A stretch of 64,000 nucleotides of DNA from Acidovorax sp. NCPPB 3576 (GCF_028473605.1 NZ_CP097267.1:1368501-1432500), one strand, 5' to 3'. Numbered from the stretch's first letter, positions 33,200 to 44,545 are shown. Notes: a model not told the origin generated them from the letters alone. Translations and numbers: made by a program.

Positions 33200-33772
33200 T
33201 CAGCCACGCAGCGCCGTGAACAGCTTGTGTTCGCACTCGGGGTCGCTGCACTTCTCGCACGACCACGCGCGAAGGCGGGCAGGTCGTGGCTGCTTTTCGG
33301 GGTCAAAAGGCGTGCCTGCCAGCGGATTACATGCCTTGGATGCTATTTTTTTAATAGCATCCAGGGTGGCCCGCAGCCGCTCGTCCCCGCTGCCGTACAG
33401 CACGCGATAGGCCACGCCGGCCTCGGAGAGGGCCTCGCGCAGGCAGGCATCGAACCGCTCCTGTCCTGAAGGCTGCAGTGTCTGGCCCGAGGCTTTCGAC
33501 GAAGCCCCGCCATCCAGTCCGCAGAGCAGCGTCGCATGGCACGTCACCGCATGGGTCGCCGCCAGCGCCGCCAGCGCCTGCCGTGCCTCTTCTTTTTCTC
33601 GCGATGGACCCACCGGCGCCTCCAGGCAGCGCGACACGGCCGCATGCAGCGCCGGGCAGGCATCGACCATGGCATGCCCCGGGTCCAGGTGCCGTGCCAC
33701 CGCGCGAGTCAAAGCCTCCAGCCCGGTGCCGGGTGCGCCCAGCAGGGCGATGCGGACCGGATCGGAGGCCAA
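33200..33772 (-). CDS. Unknown protein with P-loop-like start and Cys-rich tail
   Basis: A 190-residue protein of no family I can name. The first residues, VRIALLGAPGTGLEALTRAVARHL, look like a beta-strand and Walker A loop (GxxGxG) in which the Lys-Ser/Thr is replaced by Leu-Glu. The rest has a nucleotidase/kinase-like alternation. The C-terminus ends WSCEKCSDPECEHKLF, a CxxCx4CxH cluster that could bind zinc. A copy of the short palindrome repeat (33338-33362) is inside the gene and is read as DAIKKIASKA. It lies 50 bases downstream of ftsB and after the eno operon on the same strand, so it may be its last gene. Confidence 0.6.
   Translation of the reverse strand: MASDPVRIALLGAPGTGLEALTRAVARHLDPGHAMVDACPALHAAVSRCLEAPVGPSREKEEARQALAALAATHAVTCHATLLCGLDGGASSKASGQTLQPSGQERFDACLREALSEAGVAYRVLYGSGDERLRATLDAIKKIASKACNPLAGTPFDPEKQPRPARLRAWSCEKCSDPECEHKLFTALRG
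33338..33362. repeat. Palindromic repeat inside a coding region
   Basis: GGATGCTATT (33338-33347) and AATAGCATCC (33353-33362) form a perfect 10-bp stem with a TTTTT loop. It lies in frame within the gene at 33200-33772. Confidence 0.7.
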
Positions 33773-33822
33773 GGGAATCGGCGGGGGTGTGGGAATGAAC
33801 GCTGCGGCGACCGGCCCCGCGC

Positions 33823-34101
33823 TCAGCGGTGGGTCACCTGCACGTAGATCTCGTTGGGCTTGACCATGCCCAGTTCGTTGCGCGCCTTTTCCTCGACCAT
33901 GTCCAGGCCTTCGCGGAGGTCATGTACTTCGGAGGTGAGGCGTTCGTTGGCCTGGCGCGCCTCGGCATTGGCCTGCTTTTGCGCGGCGATCTTTTCCTTC
34001 ATCTCCTGCACGTGGTGGACGCTGCCGCGGCCGGACCACAGCTGCGCCTGCACCCCCACGAGGAGGAGCAGCAGCACCAGCGGAACGATGCGGGGACTCA
34101 T
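33823..34101 (-). CDS. ftsB: Cell division protein FtsB
   Basis: FtsB is a small bitopic divisome protein that joins FtsL and FtsQ and helps activate septal peptidoglycan synthesis. The 92-residue product has one N-terminal transmembrane helix (VPLVLLLLLVGVQAQLW), followed by a coiled coil (HHVQEMKEKIAAQKQANAEARQANERLTSEV) and the typical EEKARNELGMVKPNEIYVQV end. The position after eno is the standard proteobacterial arrangement. It lies 94 bases downstream of eno. Confidence 0.92.
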   Translation of the reverse strand: MSPRIVPLVLLLLLVGVQAQLWSGRGSVHHVQEMKEKIAAQKQANAEARQANERLTSEVHDLREGLDMVEEKARNELGMVKPNEIYVQVTHR

Positions 34102-34195
34102 GTCGGCAGATCAGGTAGCAAGGAAAACATCGGGGCGCCGCTTGCGGCACATCCCTCCGTGACGGAAGGCGGTGCCACAGGTGGCAGGTTTCAGG

Positions 34196-35482
<1,287 letters not shown>

Positions 35483-35571
35483 TCAGGATTCTCCGGTTGA
35501 TGATTAATTCTGGTTCAAAGCGCTGCCCCAACAGCATTGGAGGCGTGCTTCTCATATGGATGGCGTTATCT

Positions 35572-36087
35572 TCAAAGCGATGCAACGGAGCTTAGCAGGT
35601 AGGCGGCCGTCAGAATGACTGCGGGCAGACCCAGTACTAAATCTACAGTGATAACCAAAGCCTGGGGCCAAGTATTCACTCTTTGAATCAATGCAGAAGG
35701 GCGAATGGCCAGCAACGGAATTGAAACAATGGTGCAGACTAGAAAAAGCGTGGAAAACAATCCAACGCGCTCTGAAGTGGTCAGCAGTGTGAAGTTGGAG
35801 ACAAAGAATAAAAACAAAAATACCAGCAGCCAGCTAGTCAATTCGATCGCATGGCGGATATTGATTGATTCGGTAGCAGTATTTTTTTTAAAAAAGCGAA
35901 AAAGCAAAAAAGAGAGGCTCAGTGCCAGTGGTGGCAGTGCAATCAATGAAAATGCTGCGGAAAAACCGCTGAGACTCCCAATGGCGATGTAAGCCACCGG
36001 AGTCAGCAGAAGACCGAGAATAAGGCAGGCACAAGCAAAAGCCGATACCTTATTGTTTTTGAATAAATTATTCGGCAGCGATTTCAT
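35572..36087 (-). CDS. Small polytopic membrane protein (accessory, candidate immunity protein)
   Basis: A 171-residue protein with four to five hydrophobic helices: ACACLILGLLLTPVAYIAIGSL, SLIALPPLALSLSFLLFRFF, LTSWLLVFLFLFFVSNFTLL, FSTLFLVCTIVSIPLLAI and the end VLGLPAVILTAAYLL. No family is recognised. The start overlaps the end of the upstream gene by 20 bases, so the two are translated together. The base composition is visibly AT-richer than anything around it, and it sits inside the conserved pyrG-eno operon, both signs of acquisition. Being a small membrane protein directly after a large soluble unknown, it could be an immunity partner; this is inference only. Confidence 0.6.
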   Translation of the reverse strand: MKSLPNNLFKNNKVSAFACACLILGLLLTPVAYIAIGSLSGFSAAFSLIALPPLALSLSFLLFRFFKKNTATESINIRHAIELTSWLLVFLFLFFVSNFTLLTTSERVGLFSTLFLVCTIVSIPLLAIRPSALIQRVNTWPQALVITVDLVLGLPAVILTAAYLLSSVASL

Positions 36088-36895
36088 ATTCTTTGACGGT
36101 GGCAGCGCGGGTCACCAACGGGAAATAGCCGAACTGATGCTGAAGCTGCCACCAAGCCGTAATGCCGACCGACGCCGGCGAAGCGATGATCGAATCTGAA
36201 GCCGCTCCATATTCCCTGAGATCATCGTCGTCCAGGCCGAAGATGTCGTAGAAAACGAAATTCAGGGTCAGCCAGTATTTCTTGGCATTGCTGTCGTAAT
36301 GGTAGTGGGTCGCGATGACATAAACGTACTGCACCCCGTTGATCATCAATCCCAGTCCGTTATTGAAATCCCGGGTCGAAAAGACCTTGCTTCCCAAGTT
36401 CAAGGCGGGAACGCCCAGGTTGGTCGGCATGTGGAGCTTTTTGATGTCCCACTGCGCGTTCTTCAGCGATTGATGAAGGCGTAGTTGGCCGGTGGTCCTG
36501 TTGGGTGAGTTGGGTGCGGAAACGACTGCATTGCAGAACGAATTGATATTGGGGTGGTTGCCCACTGCCGTATTGAGTCGCTCGTCATCGAAGTACTCCA
36601 CAGCGGTCCTGCGGGTGTTCAGGAAATCATCAAACAGACGCCTGGCCATGCCCGTCTTGTCGCCGGCCGCAAAGATACCGAGCAATTTCAGCATCTTGGG
36701 GGCCAGTTCGCTGGGACTGTCTCCCACGCTATGGCCTCTGGGGGCGCGGAAGCGGCAGCCAGAGGTGATGTCCTGACCATACCGTGGCGGGCTCATCGCC
36801 GGAATGTAGGTGTTGTCAGCAAAAGCGTGCTGAGGCGTCAGGTAATTGTCTTTCGCGATAGCGACCACCATGGGTGGATGAAGCGCGACCTTCAA
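36068..36895 (-). CDS. Unknown accessory protein, effector-like
   Basis: A 275-residue soluble protein. The C-terminal half has a striking conserved look: FNNGLGLMINGVQYVYVIATHYHYDSNAKKYWLTLNFVFYDIFGLDDDDLREYG and then GITAWWQLQHQFGYFPLVT. This reminds me of the DUF6402 group found near type VI secretion and Rhs genes in Burkholderiales, but I cannot verify it. It has no signal peptide. The first possible start is a TTG at 36895, two bases after the DUF1330 stop and with no Shine-Dalgarno sequence; ATG 36871 is an alternative, so the N-terminus may be truncated. It is followed by an overlapping small membrane protein. Composition is lower in GC than the operon genes on either side. Confidence 0.5.
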   Translation of the reverse strand: MKVALHPPMVVAIAKDNYLTPQHAFADNTYIPAMSPPRYGQDITSGCRFRAPRGHSVGDSPSELAPKMLKLLGIFAAGDKTGMARRLFDDFLNTRRTAVEYFDDERLNTAVGNHPNINSFCNAVVSAPNSPNRTTGQLRLHQSLKNAQWDIKKLHMPTNLGVPALNLGSKVFSTRDFNNGLGLMINGVQYVYVIATHYHYDSNAKKYWLTLNFVFYDIFGLDDDDLREYGAASDSIIASPASVGITAWWQLQHQFGYFPLVTRAATVKEYEIAAE

Positions 36896-36896
36896 T

Positions 36897-37187
36897 TCAC
36901 ACGCCCTCTACGCACACCATGCGCATGACGGCCGCGCCTTCGCGGGCCGCCTTGGCCTTCTGGTACTCGGGCGTGTCGTAGAACGCGCGGGCCGCCTCGA
37001 AGCTCGGGAACTTCAGCAGCACGGTGCGGCCGGGGTTCCAATCGCCTTCGAGCACCTCGACCTTGCCGCCGCGGATGCAGACCTCTGCGCCATGCACCTG
37101 CATGGCGTGGGTGCTCCACTTCTTGTACTCCTCGTACTGCTCGGGGTTGGTGACGGTGACGGATGCGATGACGTAACCACTGCTCAT
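36897..37187 (-). CDS. DUF1330 domain protein
   Basis: A 96-residue protein of the DUF1330 dimeric alpha+beta barrel family (SGYVIASVTVTNPEQYEEYKKWSTHAM, then GDWNPGRTVLLKFPSFEAARAFYDTPEYQKAKAAREGAA). The function is not established, but it occupies this place in the pyrG-kdsA-DUF1330-eno cluster in many Burkholderiales. The ATG is 3 bases after the kdsA stop. Its stop is followed at once by the accessory TTG start, so translation would run on. Confidence 0.88.
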   Translation of the reverse strand: MSSGYVIASVTVTNPEQYEEYKKWSTHAMQVHGAEVCIRGGKVEVLEGDWNPGRTVLLKFPSFEAARAFYDTPEYQKAKAAREGAAVMRMVCVEGV

Positions 37188-37190
37188 GGC

Positions 37191-38048
37191 TCAGGCTCCA
37201 AAGTTGTTTTCGAGGAATCCGTTGCGCTTGGTGATGGTGTCCAGCGCCACCAGCGTTTCCAGCAGCGCCTTCATGTGCTTGAGCGGCACGGCGTTGGGGC
37301 CGTCCGACAGGGCCTTGGCCGGGTCGGGGTGCGTTTCCATGAAGAGGCCCGCCACGCCCACGGCGACGGCGGCGCGGGCCAGCACCGGGACCATCTCGCG
37401 CTGGCCGCCACTGCTGGTGCCTTGGCCGCCCGGCAGTTGCACCGAGTGGGTGGCGTCGAACACGACCGGCGCCCCGGTCTCGCGCATGATGGCCAGGCCG
37501 CGCATATCGGAGACGAGGTTGTTGTAGCCGAAGCTCGCTCCCCGCTCGCAGGCCATGAAGCTGTCCTCGGGCAGGCCGGCTTGCCTGGCGGCGGCGCGGG
37601 CCTTGTCGATCACGTTCTTCATGTCGTGCGGCGCGAGGAACTGGCCCTTCTTGATGTTCACCGGCTTGCCCGACTGGGCCACCGCGCGGATGAAGTCGGT
37701 CTGGCGGCACAGGAAGGCGGGCGTCTGCAGCACGTCCACCACCTTGGCGGCCTCGGTGATGTCGTCCTCGGTGTGCACGTCGGTCAGCACGGGCACATTC
37801 AAATCGCGCTTGATCTTGGCCAGGATCTCCAGGCCCTTCTCACGGCCGGGGCCGCGAAAACTGGTGCCCGAAGACCGATTGGCCTTGTCGAAGCTGCTCT
37901 TGAAGATGAACGGAATGCCCAGCGCCGCCGCCGTCTCCTTGAGCTGGCCGGCCACGTCCATCTGCAATTGCTCGGACTCGATCACGCAGGGGCCTGCGAT
38001 GAGGAAGAAGCGGTGTTCCAGGCCGACGTCGAAGCCGCAGAGTTTCAT
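37191..38048 (-). CDS. kdsA: 3-deoxy-D-manno-octulosonate 8-phosphate synthase
   Basis: KdsA condenses phosphoenolpyruvate and arabinose-5-phosphate to KDO-8-phosphate, the first step to the inner-core sugar of lipopolysaccharide. The 285-residue product has the expected length and the motifs [48 protein letters not shown] and [12 protein letters not shown]. It lies 42 bases downstream of pyrG and 3 bases before DUF1330. The substrate PEP is supplied by enolase encoded further down the operon. Confidence 0.96.
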   Translation of the reverse strand: MKLCGFDVGLEHRFFLIAGPCVIESEQLQMDVAGQLKETAAALGIPFIFKSSFDKANRSSGTSFRGPGREKGLEILAKIKRDLNVPVLTDVHTEDDITEAAKVVDVLQTPAFLCRQTDFIRAVAQSGKPVNIKKGQFLAPHDMKNVIDKARAAARQAGLPEDSFMACERGASFGYNNLVSDMRGLAIMRETGAPVVFDATHSVQLPGGQGTSSGGQREMVPVLARAAVAVGVAGLFMETHPDPAKALSDGPNAVPLKHMKALLETLVALDTITKRNGFLENNFGA

Positions 38049-38090
38049 GGCAGGGGTTCTTTCTTTTCTCGTCGTTGCTTCAGAAGGCTT

Positions 38091-39767
<1,677 letters not shown>

Positions 39768-39849
39768 TTAGGTGGTGGGAAATTGGGATTATAGAGGCCG
39801 GCCACCAAGGCCCCGGCCGGCGCTTTGCAAGCCCGCAGGCCCCGTCTGC

Positions 39850-39855
39850 TAAATT
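39850..39855 (+). promoter_or_regulatory. Putative -10 element of coaBC (leaderless)
   Basis: TAAATT lies 7 bases before the coaBC ATG, with no Shine-Dalgarno sequence between them; the transcript may start at the AUG. Confidence 0.35.
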
Positions 39856-39862
39856 GCGCGCC

Positions 39863-41083
39863 ATGAACGAGCTCGCCGGCAAACACATTCTCCTGGGACT
39901 TTCCGGCGGCATCGCCTGCTACAAATCGGCCGAATTCGCCCGCCTGCTCATCAAGGCCGGGGCCACCGTGCAGGTCGTGATGACCGAGGCGGCCGCGCAG
40001 TTCATGACCCCCGTCACGATGCAGGCGCTGACCGGGCGCACGGTGTACCACTCGCAGTGGGACGCGCGCGAGCCCAACAACATGCCGCACATCAACCTGG
40101 GCCGCGAGGCCCATACCATCGTCATCGCGCCGTGCAGCGCGGACTTCATCGCGCGCCTGGCGCAGGGGCGCTCCGACGAACTGCTGAGCCTGACCTGCCT
40201 GGCCCGGCCCATCGACCGCGTGCCGCTGTTGCTCGCACCCGCCATGAACCGCGAGATGTGGGCGCACCCGGCCACGCAGCGCAATCTGGCTCAGGTGGCG
40301 CGCGACGGCGCCGTGGTGCTGGCAGTCGGCAATGGCGACCAGGCCTGCGGCGAAACCGGCGACGGCCGCATGCTGGAGCCAGCCGAACTGCTGGAGGAGC
40401 TGACGGCGTTCTTCACGCCCAAGATGCTGGCCGGCCAGCACCTGCTGGTGACGGCGGGCCCCACGTTCGAAGCCATCGACCCGGTGCGCGGCATCACCAA
40501 TCTCTCCAGCGGCAAGATGGGCTTTGCCATCGCCCGCGCCGCGCGCGAGGCCGGCGCGCAGGTCACGCTGGTGGCGGGGCCAGTGCACCTGTCCACGCCG
40601 CGCGGCGTGCGCCGCGTGGACGTGCAATCGGCACAAAACATGCTCGACGCCGTAGTGGAACATGCCTCGGATGCTACTGTTTTTGTAGCAACCGCTGCCG
40701 TTGCCGACTGGCGCCCGGCGCAGGCGGCCCGCCACAAGATCAAGAAGGACGGCTCCGGCGAGGTGCCTGCGCTGGCGTTCGTGGAGAACACGGACATCCT
40801 GGCCCAGGTGGCGAAATCCGAGCGCGCCCGCTCGGGGCAACTGTTTTGCGTCGGCTTTGCGGCCGAGAGCGAAGACCTGCTGCGCCACGCCAGCGCCAAG
40901 CGCGAGCGCAAGGGCGTGCCGCTGCTGGTGGGCAACATCGGCCCGGCCACCTTCGGGCAGGACGACAACGCGCTGCTGCTGATCGATGCCGAAGGCCACC
41001 GGGAACTGCCACGCGCCTCCAAGCGTGAACTGGCCCGCGAGTTGGTGTCCGAGATCGCCCGGCGTCTGTCCAGTGCCACCTGA
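39863..41083 (+). CDS. coaBC: Phosphopantothenoylcysteine decarboxylase / synthetase
   Basis: CoaBC makes two steps of coenzyme A synthesis: CoaB joins Cys to phosphopantothenate and CoaC decarboxylates the product. In the 406-residue protein the CoaC half has [32 protein letters not shown] with the active His, PAMNREMW, and the active Cys in CGETGDGRM. The CoaB half begins near residue 190 ([28 protein letters not shown]) and has AVADWRP and KIKK, the nucleotide and catalytic region. A short palindrome of the dispersed family lies within the CoaB part (40672-40690). ATG 39863 is chosen; the upstream TTG in frame is not needed. Confidence 0.95.
   Translation: MNELAGKHILLGLSGGIACYKSAEFARLLIKAGATVQVVMTEAAAQFMTPVTMQALTGRTVYHSQWDAREPNNMPHINLGREAHTIVIAPCSADFIARLAQGRSDELLSLTCLARPIDRVPLLLAPAMNREMWAHPATQRNLAQVARDGAVVLAVGNGDQACGETGDGRMLEPAELLEELTAFFTPKMLAGQHLLVTAGPTFEAIDPVRGITNLSSGKMGFAIARAAREAGAQVTLVAGPVHLSTPRGVRRVDVQSAQNMLDAVVEHASDATVFVATAAVADWRPAQAARHKIKKDGSGEVPALAFVENTDILAQVAKSERARSGQLFCVGFAAESEDLLRHASAKRERKGVPLLVGNIGPATFGQDDNALLLIDAEGHRELPRASKRELARELVSEIARRLSSAT
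40672..40690. repeat. Palindromic repeat inside coaBC
   Basis: TGCTAC (40672-40677) and GTAGCA (40685-40690) flank a T-rich 7-base loop. It is in the CoaB-coding part just before AVADWRP. Confidence 0.5.
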
Positions 41084-41594
41084 TTTTTCGCAAGTGGCTG
41101 CTCCCGTGCAACATCCGCACCGGCCCGAATGGGACACACCGCCCGACGGCGATTTCGCAAGCTATGTCGAGCGGCTCAGCCGCCTGCAGCATCCAGCCCC
41201 GCCAGCGCCTGGTGTGGAGATGGGCCGATCCAGGGATCGATCCCATGCCCCTGGCACGGCGGCCAAGGTTCCCAACCGCGATGCAAAGCGTCAGCCGGCG
41301 GGTGCAGCCATGCAGGGCGCAAGCGCTTCGACGTGGCTGTACGTGGCGCGGGCGGTGCTGCTCTTGCTGGTGTTGGCAAAGGCAGTGGCGTGGCTCGTTT
41401 TCGGCTGGGGCTCGCTGTTCGGTATCGTCTTGCTCGGCATGCTGTGGTGGGGCCTCGGCGCGGCCGGTCGGCGCCTGCTGCCTGCCCACTTGCCACCGGC
41501 TGGCACCGACCGCACCGCGGCCCTGAAAACCGTGCTGGAGGCGCTGCGCAACGCGGCGCGCCAAACTCCGAATTCCCGTTTCCCCAAGAAGTGA
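41073..41594 (+). CDS. Small membrane protein between coaBC and dut
   Basis: A roughly 173-residue protein of unknown function. The first 95 residues are polar, rich in Pro, Ala and Arg and probably disordered ([28 protein letters not shown] and following). Two adjacent transmembrane helices follow ([26 protein letters not shown] and [17 protein letters not shown]), then a basic tail. The start is uncertain: GTG 41073 overlaps the end of coaBC by 11 bases, and GTG 41094 lies just after it. Neither has a strong Shine-Dalgarno sequence. It lies 9 bases before dut, and its position suggests it is part of a coaBC-X-dut operon. Confidence 0.5.
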   Translation: MPPDFSQVAAPVQHPHRPEWDTPPDGDFASYVERLSRLQHPAPPAPGVEMGRSRDRSHAPGTAAKVPNRDAKRQPAGAAMQGASASTWLYVARAVLLLLVLAKAVAWLVFGWGSLFGIVLLGMLWWGLGAAGRRLLPAHLPPAGTDRTAALKTVLEALRNAARQTPNSRFPKK

Positions 41595-41603
41595 ATTGAA
41601 CCT

Positions 41604-42050
41604 GTGAAGATCGACGTCAAGATTCTCGACCCCCGCATGGCAGAGCAACTGCCTTCCTATGCCACCCCGGGCAGCGCCGGCCTCGATCTGCGCGCCTGCC
41701 TGGACGAGCCGCTCACGCTGCAGCCCAACGCTTGGCAGCTGGTGCCTACGGGCATTGCCATCTATCTCAAAGACCCCGGGTATGCCGCCCTGATCCTTCC
41801 GCGCTCGGGCTTGGGGCACAAGCACGGCATCGTGCTGGGCAATCTGGTGGGGCTGATCGACAGCGACTACCAGGGCCAGCTCATGGTAAGCGCCTGGAAT
41901 CGCAGCAGCACGGCGTTCACCCTGGAGCCCATGGAGCGGCTTGCCCAACTGGTCATCGTGCCGGTGGTGCAGGCGCAGTTCAACGTGGTCAGCGACTTTC
42001 CCGCCACGCAGCGCGGCGAAGGCGGCTACGGCTCGACGGGGCAATCCTGA
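41604..42050 (+). CDS. dut: dUTPase
   Basis: Dut hydrolyses dUTP to dUMP and pyrophosphate, keeping uracil out of DNA and feeding thymidylate synthesis. The 148-residue trimeric enzyme shows the five motifs: [11 protein letters not shown] (1), [11 protein letters not shown] (2), [14 protein letters not shown] (3), [10 protein letters not shown] (4) and the flexible GEGGYGSTG (5). The start is a GTG at 41604. In E. coli and others coaBC and dut are adjacent; here a small membrane protein is inserted between them. Confidence 0.95.
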   Translation: MKIDVKILDPRMAEQLPSYATPGSAGLDLRACLDEPLTLQPNAWQLVPTGIAIYLKDPGYAALILPRSGLGHKHGIVLGNLVGLIDSDYQGQLMVSAWNRSSTAFTLEPMERLAQLVIVPVVQAQFNVVSDFPATQRGEGGYGSTGQS

Positions 42051-42228
42051 TCGGGCGGTCCAACCCTCCCGTTGCGGTTTTTGTAGGCCGGCGCCGACAT
42101 GGCTGCCGGTATTTGTCTTGCCTGCCTGGCCGCGATTGCCCGGCGGGTGCCGAGGCGGAGTGCATGGTGCAATCCGCTTCACGTTAAAGGCCTTGAAGGC
42201 CTGCGCATCGCTCTGAAGGAGAACTTTC

Positions 42229-42738
42229 ATGTCCCGTTTCATCCGCTCCGCCACCCTGGCAGGTTCCGTCGCCCTGGTGACCCTGCTCTCCGCCTGCGCC
42301 CAACAGCCGCGCTACTCCAACAACTACCCCGCTCAGCCCCAGCCGGGCTACTCCTCCTACCCCGCCGCACAGAACCAAAACCAGAACGGTACGGAGTTCG
42401 GCGTGGTTTCCAACATCGAAACCCTGCACGCGCGCAACCGCGGCACCAGCGGTGCCGGTGCCGTGTTGGGCGCGGTGGCCGGCGGCGTGCTGGGCAATCA
42501 GGTCGGCAAGGGCAGCGGCCGTGCCGCAGCCACCGTGCTGGGTGCCGTGGGCGGCGGTGTGGTGGGTAACCAGATCGAAGGCCGCACCGGCAACAACAAC
42601 GACGGCCAGGCCGAGGGCTACCGCCTGACCATCCAACTGGACCAGGGCGGCCAGCGCGTCTATGACGTGACCACGCCAGGCGACCTGCGCACCGGCGACC
42701 GCGTGCGCCTGTATGGCGGCCAGATCTCGCGCATCTGA
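42229..42738 (+). CDS. SlyB-like glycine-zipper lipoprotein
   Basis: A 169-residue lipoprotein with lipobox Cys23 (LLSAC). After a Gln/Pro/Tyr-rich segment, a Gly-zipper 2TM domain (GAGAVLGAVAGGVLGNQVGKGSGRAAATVLGAVGGGVVGNQIEG) is flanked by VSNIETLHARNRG and an OB-like end, YRLTIQLDQGGQRVYDVTTPGDLRTGDRVRLYGGQI. This is the layout of SlyB/Pcp outer-membrane lipoproteins, which stabilise outer-membrane proteins and are often PhoP-linked. GAAGGAGAACTTTC precedes the ATG. It is a single gene ending in a strong bidirectional terminator shared with the FKBP gene. Confidence 0.85.
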   Translation: MSRFIRSATLAGSVALVTLLSACAQQPRYSNNYPAQPQPGYSSYPAAQNQNQNGTEFGVVSNIETLHARNRGTSGAGAVLGAVAGGVLGNQVGKGSGRAAATVLGAVGGGVVGNQIEGRTGNNNDGQAEGYRLTIQLDQGGQRVYDVTTPGDLRTGDRVRLYGGQISRI

Positions 42739-42784
42739 CCTCCCATGCTCTCATCGCCTGCCGCGCACGCGTGGCAGGCACCCC

Positions 42785-42818
42785 ATGCAAAACGGGCCCC
42801 TCGGGGCCCGTTTTGCAT
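42785..42818. terminator. Bidirectional intrinsic terminator
   Basis: Perfect 16-base arms (42785-42800 and 42803-42818, core AACGGGCCCC / GGGGCCCGTT) with a 2-base centre and TTTT flanks on both strands, between convergent slyB-like and FKBP genes. Confidence 0.85.
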
Positions 42819-42833
42819 GGGTCAATGAATCGG

Positions 42834-43358
42834 TCAGTGAAGGGTGGGTGCGTCCGCCGCGGGCGGCTGGATGCGGAAGAAGCCGGTTCCGGCCGAACCG
42901 CGGCCGATCTCTTCCTCGGTGGCTTCGCGCACGCTCTGCACCGTGAGATGCAAGCGCAGCGCAATGCCGGCCAGCGGGTGGTTGCCATCCAGCACGATGT
43001 GCTCCGGGTAGATCTGGGCCACGGTGTAGAGCACATCACGGGGTGCTGCCGGGTTGGTGCCCTCGGGCAGCGCACTGCCTTCGACCGTCATGCCTTCTTC
43101 CAGATCCGCCGGAAAGAGGTGGCGCGGTTCGAGGAACAGCAACTGGTCCTGGTAGTCGCCGAAGGCTTCCTCGGGCTCCAGGTGCAGCGACAGCGAAGTG
43201 CCTGCGGCGTGGCCTTGCAGGGCCTCCTCGATGCGCGCGAGCAGATCGTCGCCGCCAACGAGAAAATCCACCGGCTCATCGAGCACGTCCAGTTCCTCGC
43301 CGAGGGTGTCTTTCAAGATCCAGGTCAAAGCGACCACACATTGTTGGTTGATTTCCAT
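42834..43358 (-). CDS. FKBP-type peptidyl-prolyl isomerase, SlyD-like
   Basis: A 174-residue FKBP isomerase of the SlyD type with an insert-in-flap domain. Visible marks are the FKBP strand LDEPVDFLVGGDDLLARIEEALQGHAAG, the flap insertion EPEEAFGDYQDQLLFLEPRHLFPADLEEGMTVEG, and HIVLDGNHPLAGIALRLHLTVQSV. SlyD proteins are chaperone-isomerases that in E. coli also carry nickel through a His/Cys-rich tail. The tail here is short and lacks Cys, so metal delivery is unlikely. It is divergent from roxA, which begins 53 bases away. No Shine-Dalgarno sequence is seen; GACAAT lies six bases before the ATG. Confidence 0.85.
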   Translation of the reverse strand: MEINQQCVVALTWILKDTLGEELDVLDEPVDFLVGGDDLLARIEEALQGHAAGTSLSLHLEPEEAFGDYQDQLLFLEPRHLFPADLEEGMTVEGSALPEGTNPAAPRDVLYTVAQIYPEHIVLDGNHPLAGIALRLHLTVQSVREATEEEIGRGSAGTGFFRIQPPAADAPTLH

Positions 43359-43411
43359 AGGAGAATTGTCGCAGTTCGACCCTCGGCCGCGAACGCGGCA
43401 ATCATTTCCCC

Positions 43412-44545
43412 ATGGATATTCAACAACCTCTGGCGCTGCTGGGCGACCTCACGCCGGCGCAGTTCATGCGCCGCCACTGGCAGAAAAAGCCTTTGCTGGT
43501 TCGCCAGGCCATCCCCGCGTTCGACCCGCCGGTGCACCGCGCCGAGCTGTTCGCGCTCGCTGCGCAAGAGACCGTCGAATCGCGCCTCGTGCAGCACAAG
43601 GCCGGCGTGTGGAAGCTGCGCCACGGCCCTTTCACACGCCGCGCGCTGCCCCCGCTCGCCACGCGGGAATGGACGCTGCTGGTGCAGGGCGTCGATCTTC
43701 ACGACGACGGCGTGCACGCTTTGATGGAGCCGTTCCGCTTCGTTCCCCGCGCACGGCTCGACGACCTCATGATCAGCTACGCCACCGATGGCGGCGGGGT
43801 CGGGCCGCACTTCGACAGCTACGACGTCTTCCTGCTGCAAGCCCACGGGCGCCGCCGCTGGCGCATCGGGCGCCAGAAGGACCTTACGCTGCGCGAAGGG
43901 ATTCCGCTCAAGGTGCTGGCGCAGTTCGAGCCAGAGCAGGAGTTCGTGCTCGAACCCGGGGACATGCTGTACCTGCCCCCGCGCTATGCCCACGATGGCA
44001 TCGCCGAAGGCGAGTGCATGACCTATTCCATTGGCTTTCGCTCCCCGGCCCGCACCGGCATCGCGCAGGAGCTGCTGTCGCGCCTGGCCGACGATGCAGC
44101 CGATGACGACGCTCCGCCCCAGCTTTATCGCGATCCGTCGCAGCCCGCCGTGGCGCAGCCGGGTGAAATCCCGCAGGCGCTGCAGGTCTTCGCACGCGAA
44201 GCGCTGGAACGTGCCCTCTCCGAGCCGCTGGCGCTGGAGCGCGCCCTGGGCGAGAGCCTGACCGAGCCCAAGCCCAACGTGTGGTTCGAGCCCGGGGCGG
44301 TGGGCGGCCTGCTGGAAGGGGTCCGACTGGATCGCCGCACCCGCATGATGTATGACGCACGCCATGTATTCATCAACGGCGACAGCTACCTGGCTGCGGG
44401 CCGCGATGCCACCCTCATGCGCCGGCTGGCCGATGAACGTGTGCTGCACGCCCGTGATGTGGCGCGCGCCAGCGACGATGCGCTGGAGCTGCTGTCGTCC
44501 TGGTGCGAAACCGGCTGGGCACATGCCTGGTCGCCATCGGATTGA
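43412..44545 (+). CDS. roxA: Ribosomal protein uL16 3-hydroxylase
   Basis: RoxA (YcfD) is a JmjC-type 2-oxoglutarate/Fe(II) oxygenase that hydroxylates an Arg of ribosomal protein uL16. The 377-residue product has the metal triad His133-x-Asp135 (GPHFDSYDVF) and His194 (YAHDGIA), inside the double-stranded beta-helix spanning about 95-210. The N-terminal FMRRHWQKKPLLVRQAIP is typical. The C-terminal half is a winged-helix domain. The start at 43412 has no strong Shine-Dalgarno sequence. It is divergent from the SlyD-like gene and followed, 34 bases later, by a small unknown gene that may be co-transcribed. Confidence 0.9.
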   Translation: MDIQQPLALLGDLTPAQFMRRHWQKKPLLVRQAIPAFDPPVHRAELFALAAQETVESRLVQHKAGVWKLRHGPFTRRALPPLATREWTLLVQGVDLHDDGVHALMEPFRFVPRARLDDLMISYATDGGGVGPHFDSYDVFLLQAHGRRRWRIGRQKDLTLREGIPLKVLAQFEPEQEFVLEPGDMLYLPPRYAHDGIAEGECMTYSIGFRSPARTGIAQELLSRLADDAADDDAPPQLYRDPSQPAVAQPGEIPQALQVFAREALERALSEPLALERALGESLTEPKPNVWFEPGAVGGLLEGVRLDRRTRMMYDARHVFINGDSYLAAGRDATLMRRLADERVLHARDVARASDDALELLSSWCETGWAHAWSPSD

